Shown: positions 33,981 through 44,665 of the stretch, in pieces | Layout: the number at the start of each line of letters is the position of its first letter | Numbering within the stretch: the first letter of the stretch is position 1 | Assembly (NCBI GenBank): GCA_022482495.1 | Contig: JAKVPA010000001.1 | Coordinates: 62,001-126,000, forward strand | DNA length: 64,000 nt | DNA from: Sphaerochaeta sp. | GTDB taxonomy: Bacteria; Spirochaetota; Spirochaetia; Sphaerochaetales; Sphaerochaetaceae | Direction of reading: 5' to 3' | The notes under the pieces: generated by a model | Told to the model about the DNA's origin: nothing | Seen by the model: only the letters and a program-made list of their open reading frames with translations | Databases searched by the model: none | Program-made: the position numbers and the translations under genes

Positions 33981-36564
33981 CAATAAATCGTCTGCGTGAT
34001 GGCCAGCACCAGCTTCAGGCCACTGTTCTCATTGCTGTTGGCGAAAATGCTTCCACCAACCCAGGTGGGATCGGAACCGGAAAGCCACTTGGCGTTCTTC
34101 ACCAGATACAAGCCCAGCGGGAAGCCGGGAATCTTCAGCTTGATGCCAGCACCCATGGAGAAGTACCAGTTCAACGCGGAGAATCCCTGGGTAAGCGCTT
34201 CGTCGTACGTCGACGTCACCGCCGTGGCGCTGGCGTAAACCTCCCAGTTCAGAACACCGGAGACCAGAGGGGGCCCCAATGGAAAGCTGGTTATCCCACA
34301 GGAAGCTCTGGTCATAGAGGACGGAGAAACCACGGCCGGTGTTCATGCCATCGATGTACAGCATCTCATACCGGGTCGCGCCGATCTTCGGATCATACCA
34401 GTTCCATCCGGTTCCTACGCCATAGTAATCGTCCGTATTGTTCCAGAACTGGGGAAGCATCCAGCTGACCGTGGTGGTGGAACCCAACACGACATTGGCG
34501 TCCTTCTCCCCCAGCTTGTAGGTGAACAGGGAACGATACCAGGAGAAACTGGTGGTGTTCTTCAGGTAGTTGGAAAGACCACCGAGAATGCCGCCGGCAT
34601 AGGAGAACTGGTTGCTGATCACATAACCTTTGGTAGTGTTTTCCTTCAAGTCCCGTCCATCCCACGTGGCGGTAAAGCTGAGCTTGTTGGAGAACTGCCA
34701 CTTCTCGTGATACTTGGTCATCAGATACTCGAACGGGTCATACAACGTCTCGTCGTAGAACGCACGGTTCAATCCGACGGAAAGCCCGCCGCCCAGCGTG
34801 AGGCTTCCCGCGTCAAACATGAACGTGTAGCCGCTGTTGTACCCGACGGCGATCCTCAGGTAATCGTAGCTCATCAGATACCGGCTCATCGGGTTGGCTT
34901 GGTCGGCGGCAAGATACGCCGTATAGCTGCCATACCCCTTGCGGATATGCCTGGTAGAAATCGTCAGAATCGTGACCGGTGTAATACTTCGAACCGCCAC
35001 GCTGCAGACCGTTGGTTTTTGACACCCTGCTGAACGACAAGGAAACGTTGTTGCTCCACCGTTTGTCCCCTACCCAATCGTCCCCGAAGCTGATCTCCGC
35101 TTCCTGGGTGTCCGGGCTGAGCGTCGTCGAGATGGAAAGGTCACGTCCCGTGCCGGCAACGTTCTTGTCTGACCACTGGACGAACCCGGAAATGGGGAAC
35201 GAGTCAACCGTACCACCGAATGTGGCACCGAACTGGACGGACATCTGGTTGCCCTCGGTGACGGTGAAGATGGGGATGACGGTGTTTTCCTCCGTCCCGT
35301 CGATCACATTGACCTGCACGTCGGTGACGATCAACGTGTTGTAGATGTTTTGGGCGCTCTTCTGCAGCTTCGCCTTGGAGAACACATCACCCACTTTGAA
35401 CGCCATCTCCCGCATGAACACGTACGGCTTTGTCTTTGTCAGTCCTTCCAGCCGGATCTCGCTGATCGTCGCCTGGGGAGCTTCGGTGATATGCAACAAG
35501 TATGTGATGACATGGTTCTTCTCGTCACGCTGCATCTCAGGGACGATGTTGTTGTGCACGTATCCGTTGTTCCAGTATTCATCGGCGATCGCGGAGATGA
35601 TCGACTCGACCTTCTCCTTGTTGATCACATCCCCGACTGCCAAGGTCACGTTTTTCTGCAGTTCCTCGTCCGAAAAGATGGTGTTCCCGTCGGTGATGAC
35701 ACCACCAAACTTCCACTGTTGTCCTTCGGAGATCACATAGGTGATCCTCAGGTGCTGGTACTTGTCTTTCTCGTCTTCCGCCGGCAAGGTCTCCACCTTG
35801 ACGTCGGTGATCGCCCCGTCAACGTATCCGTTGTTCAGGTAAAATGCAACAAGAGCGTCCTTGTCCTTCTGGATGTTCGCTTCCTGGAAGTACCCTGCGG
35901 TGAAATAACTGGAGGTCTTGGTGGTAAGTTGCTTCTTCAACGTCTGGGAAGCGATGTGCTCATTGCCTTCGAACACCACCTCCTGGACCTTCTTCTGCGG
36001 ACCTTCCACGATCGTGTACGTAATGGAACTGCTGTTGCCCTCTTCATCATCCTTCTGGTCAGCCGTTACCGTCGCTTCGGAGAATCCGTTGGTGTGGTAC
36101 AGATCAAGGATCGCCAGACGGGAAGCCTCGACGGCCTGCTTCTGGACGAAATCCCCTTCCTTCAGGGACAACGCGTCCCTGATCTTCGAGTCTTTCATGT
36201 TCTCGTTGCCGGTGAAGGTCAACGATTTGACCACAGGCAGCTCATAGAAGGTGATGTCAAGCACCAGAGCGTCACTGCCATCCGTTGCGCGTTGGGCGTC
36301 GGCAAGGAAATACAGGAAGCTGTTGGTGGCGTACAGATCAGCCTGGAGCTGGTTGTACAAATCATCGGTGAACACTTTGCCTTGGTAGTTGAACTCGATG
36401 TCTTCGATGGTGGACTGCTTCACGTTGACCAACCCATGGTTGACGAACCGTGAGATGACCTGCCCTACATACCAAGGGTCCCCATCAGCTGCGAACACCG
36501 GAGGCGCAAGCACCAACAAGACGCATATCAACGCCAAAAGGCCAATCTTTTTGGGGTTTCCCAT
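33980..36564 (-). CDS. bamA: Outer membrane protein assembly factor BamA, interrupted by two +1 frameshifts
   Basis: BamA inserts beta-barrel proteins into the outer membrane. A signal peptide (residues 1-25, cleavage after PPVFA) is followed by five POTRA domains (about 26-425), then the 16-strand barrel. Frame 1 covers about residues 1-542. At GGGG (minus strand, 34938-34935) the frame shifts, and dropping one G continues YPQGYGSYTAYLAADQ. At a C4G5-type run (34269-34277) it shifts again into SGVLNWEVYASATAV. The repaired protein has about 860 residues and ends LAITQTIY, a normal aromatic barrel terminus. GAGAGGAG precedes the ATG, 18 nt after tamB. Because BamA is essential in diderms, sequence errors are more likely than real breaks. 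Confidence 0.9.
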
Positions 36565-36582
36565 CGAATACTCCTCTCTTGA

Positions 36583-39500
36583 CTAACGCAACACGATACG
36601 TTTGGTTACACTGAACCCTATCGTATCCAAAATCTGAACCAGCGACAACTCATTTGGCTGGGTAAACAGCGAGTAGGTGCACAGCGGCGTGTCCCAATCC
36701 AGGGAGATTTCCAGATTCAGCGCAAGGTCGTTGACCAAGAACGGCGTACGCGCCTTGCCGGAATTCCGGTCGATCGCCGTCAAATGGAGCAACGCCTGGA
36801 GGAACATGTCCCGACCAAGATACTTGCCCATGAACACCGTGGTATTGTTGAGATACCGTGCAAGCGGACTGATCGTCATGGCGCTGGAACCAGGAAGCGC
36901 GTCAATGATGATGTTCTGAAGGACGTTGCTGTGCAGCGAGAACATATCCAAGCCCAGCGACGTCCGGATCGTCTCCGAAAGGTCGGTCATCGAGCCTTCC
37001 CTGATCCACCCCATCCGCTGGGCGACATCAGTGGCTACCGTGGCGAGCGACGCGACCCGGTACAGGCTGACGTCCCCATACGCTTCCGACGGCAGAATGC
37101 TCTGGCCGAGCAACGACATGATCTCCTCGATGTTTTTCTGCGGACTGCTTTCGAACGTCGGGTTCAGGTTGGGCAACGTGCTGTTCTTCAACACCAGATA
37201 GATGTCCACCGGAGTTCCGGTGTCGTCATAGGTGCGCATCCGCGCCCTGAGGTTGAGAATCGGCTGGAAGGTTTCTCCCCCATTGTTGAACGAAACGGAA
37301 CCTTCGGTGATGAAGAAGTTCTTCTGGAAGTAGAAGATCTCCCCGTTGCGGATGGACAGATCCCCCTGCATCTGGAACTGTTTGTTCAGGTGGTCGTATT
37401 TCATGTGCAGCGTCTGACCTTCCTGAAGCGTCGCGGAGAACATTGGATTCGGCGTGTTCGGGTAGAACAGCCGGTTGTTCTTTCCCATGGTCAACGTGAA
37501 GTCCGTACTGGTGTCCGGGGAAGAGACGTACCACGGCGGGCAGTCCTTCAGGCCGATGGTCATGTCGGTGTTTTCCAGAAGAGCGGATCCACTTGAGTAG
37601 GTTCCGCGGGTCGCCGTGGAGATGAGGCGCATATTGCCGCTGACGGACGAGTGCATCTCAATTTGCGAATCGGTAATGGGAAGATAGAAGTTGATCTTTC
37701 CATCGGGGAAATTGATGTCGGTGACAATGGAATCGAACGAAAGGCCGTTGAGATTGAAGGTCAGCTGCATCGTCCCGCTTGCCGTTCTGCCTGAGGTGTT
37801 GGTGATGTACGCCGGTTGCAACGCAGAAGAAATGGTCGAACCATCCGCCCAAAGAAACAGGTTGCGAGCATAAATCGTCTCATCGGGAAGGAAGAACGTG
37901 GTCATGGACAACGCGTCGCACCAAGCGGAACCGTAGACCTGGACGGAAGCAAGCGGTCCGGAGAGATACAGCGTGCCTTTCGCCGTACCCTCCCCCACGA
38001 CGAATGCGGGATCACGCATGAACTTGTTGATCCACGTGACGTCAAGCGTCGCGTCGGCAAGCGTGACGGCGAGGTTGGATGGATCCAGACGTCCCTTCAA
38101 ATGGAATCCAAACCCCGCCGCCGAGGAATCCAGCACAAGGTCAGCCTGTTTGCTGGAAATGTCATACCATCCGTTCAGTGTTTGTCCAATGAACTTCAAC
38201 CGGGACCCCTGCAAGATGATGTCCATCGTGGTCTGGTCGAGATCGGGCATTGTCCTTCCCAGCACATCCAAATTACGGGCGTCCACCGTCATGGAGAATC
38301 CCTTGTCCCGAAGGGAGGATGGCAACGAACCGATGTCAAGCAAACCTTCCAGCACAGGAATGGTCCCCGTCAGGGAAACATCCACCGACGACCCATGGGG
38401 AGTGACGATATCGATGGAGTTCGGGTTCTCCACATGGAACGAACTTTGGACGGATCCGCTGAACATGTTCCAGTCAAACGTAAGATCAGAGACCTGGAAT
38501 CCTTGGTAGGAAATCGTTCCGGAGGAGAGATGGTATGCATCATCGGCTACGATCAGGTCTCCGGAGAGGGAGAGGTTCTCCCCTTTGCCTTTGAAGGTCC
38601 CTGAGAAGTTGCGGGTATGTTTCAGATCGGTGTCCCCGACAAGGGAAAGGGAAGCGGTGAACGGAATATTGCCCGGAAGGATTCGGGAAAGGTCGAACGA
38701 GCGGAGATCGGCCATCACCTGGAAGACATCCTTGGTCCGTTCCACGTACAGATCAAGCAGTTGTTCCGCCCCATCCGTTGCGTGAATGGTGAAGGAAAAC
38801 GGATCCGCAAACCGTTGTTGGGCGTTTTCCTGAAGTGGGGTGCCATCGTAGGATACGAACCCTTGATACGAAACCGTTCCATCGGAAACCGTCACGTCTT
38901 CCGCTTGGATGCGTTGCGGGTTGACATGGAAGGCTCCGCCGAACTGATAGGAATACCCGTTGAGGACCACGCCGCTGACCAATGCGTTGGTCGTGTCGAA
39001 CGCCCAATCCGTTTTGGTGGTATAGCGCATCACCACATTCCCGGTGGCATTCGCATCGGAAAGCGTCGGTGTGGTGGGAAATGGCAGATGATCCAGGTCA
39101 AGGTGCAGCACCAGCGGGTTCTTCACATACCCTTGTAGCGTGACAGCCGTACCGCTGTTCGCTTCCAACAACTGGTTTTCCAGAGTGTAGCGAAATGTGA
39201 TGGGATACGTTTGGTCACCGGCATGCAGTTCCGCCTGGCTGGAAAACGCCGTGGCGTCCTGCATCAGCTTTCCTTCCAGCCTAAAAGAGGGGAAGCGGCT
39301 GCTTGTCGTGAGGTAATCATACAACAGTGCGTCCGAGTTCTCCAGTTTGATGGTAAGCAACTCATTGCCTGTCTGTGTGTTGGCGATCTCGATGGTGCCG
39401 GAGGGCAACCATTTGCCCACCTTCATCGTCCCCTGGTACAACAAACGGTAATCCATGACGCCCAGCGTGAATGAATCGACGTTCAGCACATCATCCTTCA

Positions 39501-41190
39501 GTTCTCCCTTGCCTGTGATACCGGTGGAGAAACGGAAGGCGCCGAACTTCAGGTTGGCCATGCTCAGATCGAACTGCACCTGCCCGCTCTTCTGGATGTC
39601 GGTGTACAGGTGTAGGTTTCCGTTGAGCAGACTGGAATCATCCACGTACGGCGTTCCAAACGGCAGATAGGTGTGGATGATCCGGGTGAACGCCGCCAAC
39701 GAAAGATCTTTGGCGTGCGCGTCCATATCCAACACTGGGCTGCCGCTCTCCACATGCTCCAGCAGTGCGGAGACGGACAGGTTCACCCCGCTCTCCAGTT
39801 CCACACGGATGCTCTTCTCGCCTTCTTTGCTCTGGTGGTAACTGACGTCGGCATTCATGGCAAGATCCAGCCAGTTGAACGACAGTTGCCGCAGGTTTGC
39901 CGTCAGGTCAATACCGTCGGAGAAGACGAAATTCCCATCAACAGATGAGGTAACCGAAAGATCCCGTTCATCGTCCCCATACTGCAGGTTCCCGGTCAGG
40001 GAAAGCGTTGTGTGCTCCCAGTCGGTTCCTGTTCCCGAGAAAGAGAAATCATCCAGCGCGACCGTTTGTCCTGCCTGGGCGTATTCCATCCGGGACACCA
40101 AGCCGTGTACGGAAAAGGAAGCGCCCTTCTGCCAGGAAGCGGTGATGTCCGGGCTGTGGACGGTGACCGTCTGGGACCCGAAGGTGACGGAGGTCGGATG
40201 CTCCCCGTCATTGGTGACCAGTCGGGCCAGGTACTGTGCTGATCCTTCCCCCTGTTTTCTGGAGAACGCGATGGTGCTTGGGGGAAGCTGGAACGAAAGG
40301 CTTCCATTGGTTCCTTGGCCTTGTTGAAGTGAAATCACTCCGCCTTCCGGCTGGAATGAAGAATCCATTTTCATATTTGTCAAGGAAAGAAGGGGTATCG
40401 AGATGGTGTATGGGACGATATCAAGCTGCAATTGGTTTGCCGATGCTTCGATCCCATACGTGTTGGACGCATCCGGCCGCATGTTCGCGATGAGGTTGGT
40501 CATGCCAAACGAGACGCCGGACCAGCTGCCCCCAACCGCGGCTGTCTGCACATTGGCGTTTCCCGCCTGATCCCCGTACAGCGTGATGCCACGGAACACC
40601 AGACGGTCGGTTTCCTGATGGGTTACGGTAAGCGTGGTGATCGTTCCGCTGGCCGATGCGAAGCGCACGCCGTTGTACAGGCGAAGCCGGACATCCGCAC
40701 CCTCCGCCGTCCCGGAAATATCACCAAGATTGAACGTTACGTTCCCGTCATGGATGTTTGCCAGGATGGAGGGGAGACGCGTCGCGGAGGATGGAGCCGC
40801 TTGCTCATCGGAACGATCGGCATCCAGAGAGATCGTCGCCATGGGATTATGGATGTCAAGGGTTACCTGACCTTTGCCGGAAAACAGTTTTCCCGCAAGG
40901 GAGAGAAGGCCCCCATCGGCAACGATCCGTTCTGAACGGATATCCGTTTGTCCTGTCTTGATGGTGACATCCTGCAATACCAACCGAGAAAACAACGTGC
41001 GGTCGACATGCGCCACCTGGACCTGGTTCTCCCCACTCTGGGAAAGATGGTGGAAAAACGCGTCAGAGCAAAAGGTTGTTGGATTGATGATTTCCAACCC
41101 GATCACCAGGTATGCGGAGAGCGCGGCGAACAACAACGTCATCGCCAACGCAGGCACGATCTCCCTGATGGTCGTATGGTATTTCATCAT
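36583..41190 (-). CDS. tamB: TamB family translocation and assembly protein (DUF490)
   Basis: TamB-type proteins form long beta-taco bridges from inner to outer membrane and help barrel assembly or lipid transport. The 1535-residue product has one N-terminal membrane helix (about residues 10-35) and a very long beta-rich repeat region. The conserved C-terminal DUF490 domain includes FFITEGSVSFNNGG, PILNLRARMRTYDD and YLGRDMFLQALLHL. ATG 41190 is followed by a second ATG; neither has a Shine-Dalgarno, and TATACT lies 5 nt upstream. It precedes bamA by 18 nt. In Borrelia TamB is reported to interact with BamA, which fits this pairing. Confidence 0.88.
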   Translation of the reverse strand: MMKYHTTIREIVPALAMTLLFAALSAYLVIGLEIINPTTFCSDAFFHHLSQSGENQVQVAHVDRTLFSRLVLQDVTIKTGQTDIRSERIVADGGLLSLAGKLFSGKGQVTLDIHNPMATISLDADRSDEQAAPSSATRLPSILANIHDGNVTFNLGDISGTAEGADVRLRLYNGVRFASASGTITTLTVTHQETDRLVFRGITLYGDQAGNANVQTAAVGGSWSGVSFGMTNLIANMRPDASNTYGIEASANQLQLDIVPYTISIPLLSLTNMKMDSSFQPEGGVISLQQGQGTNGSLSFQLPPSTIAFSRKQGEGSAQYLARLVTNDGEHPTSVTFGSQTVTVHSPDITASWQKGASFSVHGLVSRMEYAQAGQTVALDDFSFSGTGTDWEHTTLSLTGNLQYGDDERDLSVTSSVDGNFVFSDGIDLTANLRQLSFNWLDLAMNADVSYHQSKEGEKSIRVELESGVNLSVSALLEHVESGSPVLDMDAHAKDLSLAAFTRIIHTYLPFGTPYVDDSSLLNGNLHLYTDIQKSGQVQFDLSMANLKFGAFRFSTGITGKGELKDDVLNVDSFTLGVMDYRLLYQGTMKVGKWLPSGTIEIANTQTGNELLTIKLENSDALLYDYLTTSSRFPSFRLEGKLMQDATAFSSQAELHAGDQTYPITFRYTLENQLLEANSGTAVTLQGYVKNPLVLHLDLDHLPFPTTPTLSDANATGNVVMRYTTKTDWAFDTTNALVSGVVLNGYSYQFGGAFHVNPQRIQAEDVTVSDGTVSYQGFVSYDGTPLQENAQQRFADPFSFTIHATDGAEQLLDLYVERTKDVFQVMADLRSFDLSRILPGNIPFTASLSLVGDTDLKHTRNFSGTFKGKGENLSLSGDLIVADDAYHLSSGTISYQGFQVSDLTFDWNMFSGSVQSSFHVENPNSIDIVTPHGSSVDVSLTGTIPVLEGLLDIGSLPSSLRDKGFSMTVDARNLDVLGRTMPDLDQTTMDIILQGSRLKFIGQTLNGWYDISSKQADLVLDSSAAGFGFHLKGRLDPSNLAVTLADATLDVTWINKFMRDPAFVVGEGTAKGTLYLSGPLASVQVYGSAWCDALSMTTFFLPDETIYARNLFLWADGSTISSALQPAYITNTSGRTASGTMQLTFNLNGLSFDSIVTDINFPDGKINFYLPITDSQIEMHSSVSGNMRLISTATRGTYSSGSALLENTDMTIGLKDCPPWYVSSPDTSTDFTLTMGKNNRLFYPNTPNPMFSATLQEGQTLHMKYDHLNKQFQMQGDLSIRNGEIFYFQKNFFITEGSVSFNNGGETFQPILNLRARMRTYDDTGTPVDIYLVLKNSTLPNLNPTFESSPQKNIEEIMSLLGQSILPSEAYGDVSLYRVASLATVATDVAQRMGWIREGSMTDLSETIRTSLGLDMFSLHSNVLQNIIIDALPGSSAMTISPLARYLNNTTVFMGKYLGRDMFLQALLHLTAIDRNSGKARTPFLVNDLALNLEISLDWDTPLCTYSLFTQPNELSLVQILDTIGFSVTKRIVLR

Positions 41191-41195
41191 CGCAA

Positions 41196-41224
41196 AGTAT
41201 ACTGCAAAGGAGGGTGTTTGCCAC
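41196..41224 (-). promoter_or_regulatory. Promoter of tamB, predicted leaderless
   Basis: On the minus strand GTGGCA (41224-41219) and TATACT (41201-41196) are 17 nt apart. Five bases (TTGCG) separate the -10 element from the first of two adjacent ATG codons. The start of transcription should fall on one of these ATGs. Confidence 0.55.
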
Positions 41225-41272
41225 CACTCCAACGCTCTTCCCCAGAACTATTTTTTCAGGTAGGATGCTGGT

Positions 41273-41887
41273 ATGCGCGACGTGTGGAACAATTTCATCG
41301 TGTTGGAAGGACTGGATGGTGCGGGAACCACCACCCAATTGCATGCTCTCTCCGCTCGTTTCCAGGAGAAACAGAAATCGGTATTCGTCACCTGTGAGCC
41401 GACGGAAGGACGAATCGGGACGATCATCCGGCAGGCGCTTCGCAAGGAAATCATTCTCTCCCAACTGCAGCTGGCCCTTTTGTACGCCGCCGACAGGGAT
41501 GAGCATGTACGGGCTATGGGCGCCCAGCTGAAACTGGGGACTCCGGTCATTTCAGACCGTTATCTGTTCTCCTCGCTGGCCTACCAGGGAGTTGATCTTC
41601 CCTACCCGTTCGTCGCGTCGCTCAACGAAACATTCCCCATGCCCTCCGTTGTGTTCTTCATCGACACACCGGTGGAGGAATGCCTGAGAAGAATCGAAGC
41701 CAGGGGACAGGCAAAAGAGCTGTTTGAGATCCAGACGTTCCTGGAGAAAGTCAAACGGAACTACGAACAAGCCTTTTCCGATCTTCCCTCCGACTCCACG
41801 ATGATCCGCATCGACGGAACGCTGTCCATCGAAGCGATCACCGGGGAGATCAGCCGGCAACTGGCGACCCGCAGCATCCTCACTTGA
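41273..41887 (+). CDS. tmk: Thymidylate kinase
   Basis: Tmk phosphorylates dTMP to dTDP. The 204-residue protein has the family architecture: LEGLDGAGTTTQ (P-loop, residues 11-22), EPTEGRIG for dTMP binding, SDRYLFSSLAYQG with the catalytic DR pair, and a LID region near RRIEARGQAKELFE. The P-loop lysine is replaced by Thr19. Lysine-less loops of the GAGTxTQ type are annotated as Tmk in other phyla as far as I recall, so activity is likely retained. An AGGA sits 7 nt before the ATG, and TAGGAT could also act as a -10 element. The gene overlaps convergent queA by 8 nt. Confidence 0.9.
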   Translation: MRDVWNNFIVLEGLDGAGTTTQLHALSARFQEKQKSVFVTCEPTEGRIGTIIRQALRKEIILSQLQLALLYAADRDEHVRAMGAQLKLGTPVISDRYLFSSLAYQGVDLPYPFVASLNETFPMPSVVFFIDTPVEECLRRIEARGQAKELFEIQTFLEKVKRNYEQAFSDLPSDSTMIRIDGTLSIEAITGEISRQLATRSILT

Positions 41888-42920
41888 TGAACATCGCGTC
41901 CCCATAGCTGAAGAAATGGTATTTCTCCTCTATGGCGTGCTGATAAGCGGCGAAGATGTGGTCTTTGCCCGCGAATGCGGACACCAACGCCAATAGGGTT
42001 GATTCCGGTGTATGGAAATTGGTCAGAAGCTGGTCCACCACATGGTAGGTGAAGCCTGGCTTGATGAACAGGTTGGTACGCGCCCAGCCGCTGCGGACCA
42101 GGCCCGTTTGCGGATCATAGGCGCTTTCCAGCGTCCGGACACTGGTTGTGCCGGTGGCGACGACCAAACGTCCTGACCGCTTTGCCGTGTTGATCGCATC
42201 AGCTACTTCCGGAGTTATCTCGTACCGTTCAAAATGCATGTGGTGGTCTTCCAGGTTTTCCGTACGTACCGGAAGGAACGTCCCAGGCCCGACGTGCAGT
42301 GTCACTTCCACGATGTCACATCCGCGTGCCTTTACGGCATTGAGGATCGCCTCGGTGAAGTGCAACCCCGCCGTCGGAGCGGCAACCGACCCTTCTTCCT
42401 TGGCGTACACCGTCTGATACCTGCTCTCATCGTTGAAGTCATCGTCCCGTTTGATGTACGGGGGAAGCGGTACGTGTCCGAGCTTCTCAAAAAACGACTC
42501 GTCCAGAGGTTGGGAAAACGAAACGGTACGGGTATCGTCCGGGTTTTCCTTGATGATCGTCCCTTCATATGAAATCGTCCCATCCGGGCTCTGGAACGTG
42601 TAGCGTTTTCCTAGATGCTGTCGCTTCGTTTTGGTGACCATCACCTGCCAGCTGTGATCCAGATTCTCCTCGAGGAACAGGAACTCCACCGTTCCTCCGG
42701 TTTCGCTTTCTGCGTAGACCCGTGCCTTGCGCACCTTGGAATTGTTGACGACCAACAGGGATCCCGGGGTGAGAAACGACGGGAAATCGGCCATCATGGC
42801 GTCTTGATATGCTCCTGTGGTACGATCCAGCACCAGAAGCCGGTCATCGCCGCGCCGGTCAGCCGGTGTCTGGGCGATCAACTCTGGCGGCAAATCAAAA
42901 TAAAAGTCCTTGGTCAGCAT
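41880..42920 (-). CDS. queA: S-adenosylmethionine:tRNA ribosyltransferase-isomerase
   Basis: QueA transfers the ribosyl part of S-adenosylmethionine to preQ1-34 of tRNA, giving epoxyqueuosine. The 346-residue protein shows [12 protein letters not shown] at the start, [14 protein letters not shown], the glycine-rich [15 protein letters not shown], and the C-terminal [20 protein letters not shown] region (20 residues). AAAGAGGA precedes the ATG, which lies inside the last 26 nt of ruvB. Linkage of ruvAB and queA is common. The product acts after Tgt (16191-17324). Confidence 0.96.
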   Translation of the reverse strand: MLTKDFYFDLPPELIAQTPADRRGDDRLLVLDRTTGAYQDAMMADFPSFLTPGSLLVVNNSKVRKARVYAESETGGTVEFLFLEENLDHSWQVMVTKTKRQHLGKRYTFQSPDGTISYEGTIIKENPDDTRTVSFSQPLDESFFEKLGHVPLPPYIKRDDDFNDESRYQTVYAKEEGSVAAPTAGLHFTEAILNAVKARGCDIVEVTLHVGPGTFLPVRTENLEDHHMHFERYEITPEVADAINTAKRSGRLVVATGTTSVRTLESAYDPQTGLVRSGWARTNLFIKPGFTYHVVDQLLTNFHTPESTLLALVSAFAGKDHIFAAYQHAIEEKYHFFSYGDAMFIK

Positions 42921-43974
42921 GTGATTCCTCTTTGTTGGTTTCCTTCAGACCCAGTACGGCATACGCCTTCGACGTGACGACACGTCCCCGTGGGGTGCGT
43001 TGCAGGTATCCCTGCTGGATCAGATAGGGTTCGTAGAAGTCTTCCAGGTTGGTGCTGTCATTCTCGCCGATGGCGATGGCAAGCGTGTCCAACCCGACCG
43101 GACCTCCCCGATAGTTGTCAATGATGGTGTGCAGAATATTCCGGTCCTGCTCTTCCAGTCCGTTCCGGTCGATCCCCATTTTCTCCAGACCGATGCCGAC
43201 GATCTTCTTGGTGATCGTCCCATCCCCCAGCACCACGGCGAAATCCCGAAGGCGCTTGAGAATCCGGTTTGCGATACGCGGCGTTCCCCGGCTGCAATGG
43301 GCAAGCTCCGCGACGGCGTCATCGTCGATCTTCACCGAAAGAATCTTCGCCGACCGGCTGATGATGGACGCAAGCTCGGCGTCATCATAGTAGGACAGAT
43401 GGCAGTGGATGCCGAAACGTGAGATCAACGGGGAGGCGACGCCACCGGCTTTGGTTGTCGCTCCGATCAACGTGAACTTGGGGATGGGGATGCGCATGGT
43501 GCGTGCCGCCGGCCCCTGTCCGATGACCCAGTCGATCTCAAAATCCTCCATGGCGATGTACAACATCTCTTCGATTGCTGGTTTCAACCGATGGATTTCA
43601 TCGATGAAGAACACGGAGTTCTCCGTCACATTGGTCAGGATGCCGGCAAGATCCTTCGGTTTGTCCAGTGCCGGCGCGCTGGTCATCCGGATCTCCGAAC
43701 CCATCTCGTTGGCGATGATCGACGCAAGGGTTGTTTTCCCCAATCCCGGAGGACCGATCAGAAAGGTATGGTCGAGTGGCTCGTGCCGGCTTTTTGCCGC
43801 CTTGATGTATACGGAAAGATTTTCCTTGATCTGCGGTTGTCCTTGGAAATCCTTCAGCATCTTTGGCCGAAGGATATTCTCCTGCTTGTCATCCTCACGT
43901 TGAAACTCCGTGGAAACGACAGAATTCTGCTGCAGCACCTGCAGATCTTTGATGGAATCCTCAAATTCCGCCAT
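42895..43974 (-). CDS. ruvB: Holliday junction branch-migration helicase RuvB
   Basis: RuvB is the hexameric AAA+ motor that drives Holliday junctions held by RuvA. The 359-residue protein has Walker [12 protein letters not shown], Walker [10 protein letters not shown], sensor 1 in [10 protein letters not shown] and the arginine finger near [11 protein letters not shown] small helical domain ([17 protein letters not shown]) and a winged helix ([20 protein letters not shown]) follow. It starts 3 nt after ruvA. Confidence 0.97.
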   Translation of the reverse strand: MAEFEDSIKDLQVLQQNSVVSTEFQREDDKQENILRPKMLKDFQGQPQIKENLSVYIKAAKSRHEPLDHTFLIGPPGLGKTTLASIIANEMGSEIRMTSAPALDKPKDLAGILTNVTENSVFFIDEIHRLKPAIEEMLYIAMEDFEIDWVIGQGPAARTMRIPIPKFTLIGATTKAGGVASPLISRFGIHCHLSYYDDAELASIISRSAKILSVKIDDDAVAELAHCSRGTPRIANRILKRLRDFAVVLGDGTITKKIVGIGLEKMGIDRNGLEEQDRNILHTIIDNYRGGPVGLDTLAIAIGENDSTNLEDFYEPYLIQQGYLQRTPRGRVVTSKAYAVLGLKETNKEESHADQGLLF

Positions 43975-43977
43975 GGC

Positions 43978-44601
43978 TTACCCCAGATTCCGGATGGCCC
44001 GCTGGAAGACGAACGTCTCCTGGTCGGCCAACGACAAGCCTTGAAGTGCCTGCCGGTTTTCCTCTACGATGCGGGTGACGGTATCCTCCACCCTCCTGCG
44101 GTCATATCCCATATCCATCAGGCCGTCCACCACTTCATTGAACGGGACGATTCGATTCTGGGAGGCGGCATGTTCCGATTCCTCTTCCAGCACCAGTTTG
44201 TTCCGAAGCTGGAGAATCATCTTCTGGGCGGTCTTGGGACCTACTCCCGGTACGTTGGAAAGAAACTTCACATCACTCTGGTCCAACGCCTTGGCAAGAT
44301 TCTCCACCGTGATGCCGGAGAGGATTTTCAGCGCCTGTTTGGGACCGATGCCACCAACGCTCTGCAACTGGTTGAACGCTTCCCGTTCCCATTGGTCGGC
44401 AAACCCATACAACAACATGCTGTCTTCGTGGTGGGACAACACGGTGAGGATGCGGACATTCTCCCGATCTTTCCCGGCAAGAGAGCCCAACCGGGATGCG
44501 GTTTGTCCGCTGACGATCAAAGAATACTCCACATAGCCCGAGCGAATGACCACTTCCTGGTCATTGACGCTTACAATGTCTCCTGTGATTGCGTTGATCA
44601 T
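43978..44601 (-). CDS. ruvA: Holliday junction DNA helicase subunit RuvA
   Basis: RuvA binds four-way junctions as a tetramer and loads RuvB. The 207-residue protein has an OB-fold domain (MINAITGDIVSVNDQEVVIR), two helix-hairpin-helix motifs (QLQSVGGIGPKQALKILSG; FLSNVPGVGPKTAQKMI) and a C-terminal three-helix domain that contacts RuvB. The ATG at 44601 fits the family start; the open frame extends far upstream into ruvC. A GGGACAGG precedes the ATG, and TATAAG lies about 16 nt upstream, so an extra promoter is possible. Confidence 0.95.
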   Translation of the reverse strand: MINAITGDIVSVNDQEVVIRSGYVEYSLIVSGQTASRLGSLAGKDRENVRILTVLSHHEDSMLLYGFADQWEREAFNQLQSVGGIGPKQALKILSGITVENLAKALDQSDVKFLSNVPGVGPKTAQKMILQLRNKLVLEEESEHAASQNRIVPFNEVVDGLMDMGYDRRRVEDTVTRIVEENRQALQGLSLADQETFVFQRAIRNLG

Positions 44602-44665
44602 TTCCTGTCCCTTTCCGCTTATAATCTGTATACTGGTCCAGTGTACCACAGCCTGCGCCCAACGC

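Noticed and set aside
34935-34938. Programmed +1 frameshift in bamA
   Set aside because: No slow codon or stop at the shift site, a second shift further on, and no known recoding of BamA; a run-length error is simpler.
41261-41266. TAGGAT as a leaderless -10 element for tmk
   Set aside because: The spacing of 6 nt fits, but the -35 position is poor and an AGGA at 7 nt gives an ordinary ribosome-binding site; not counted among the seven.
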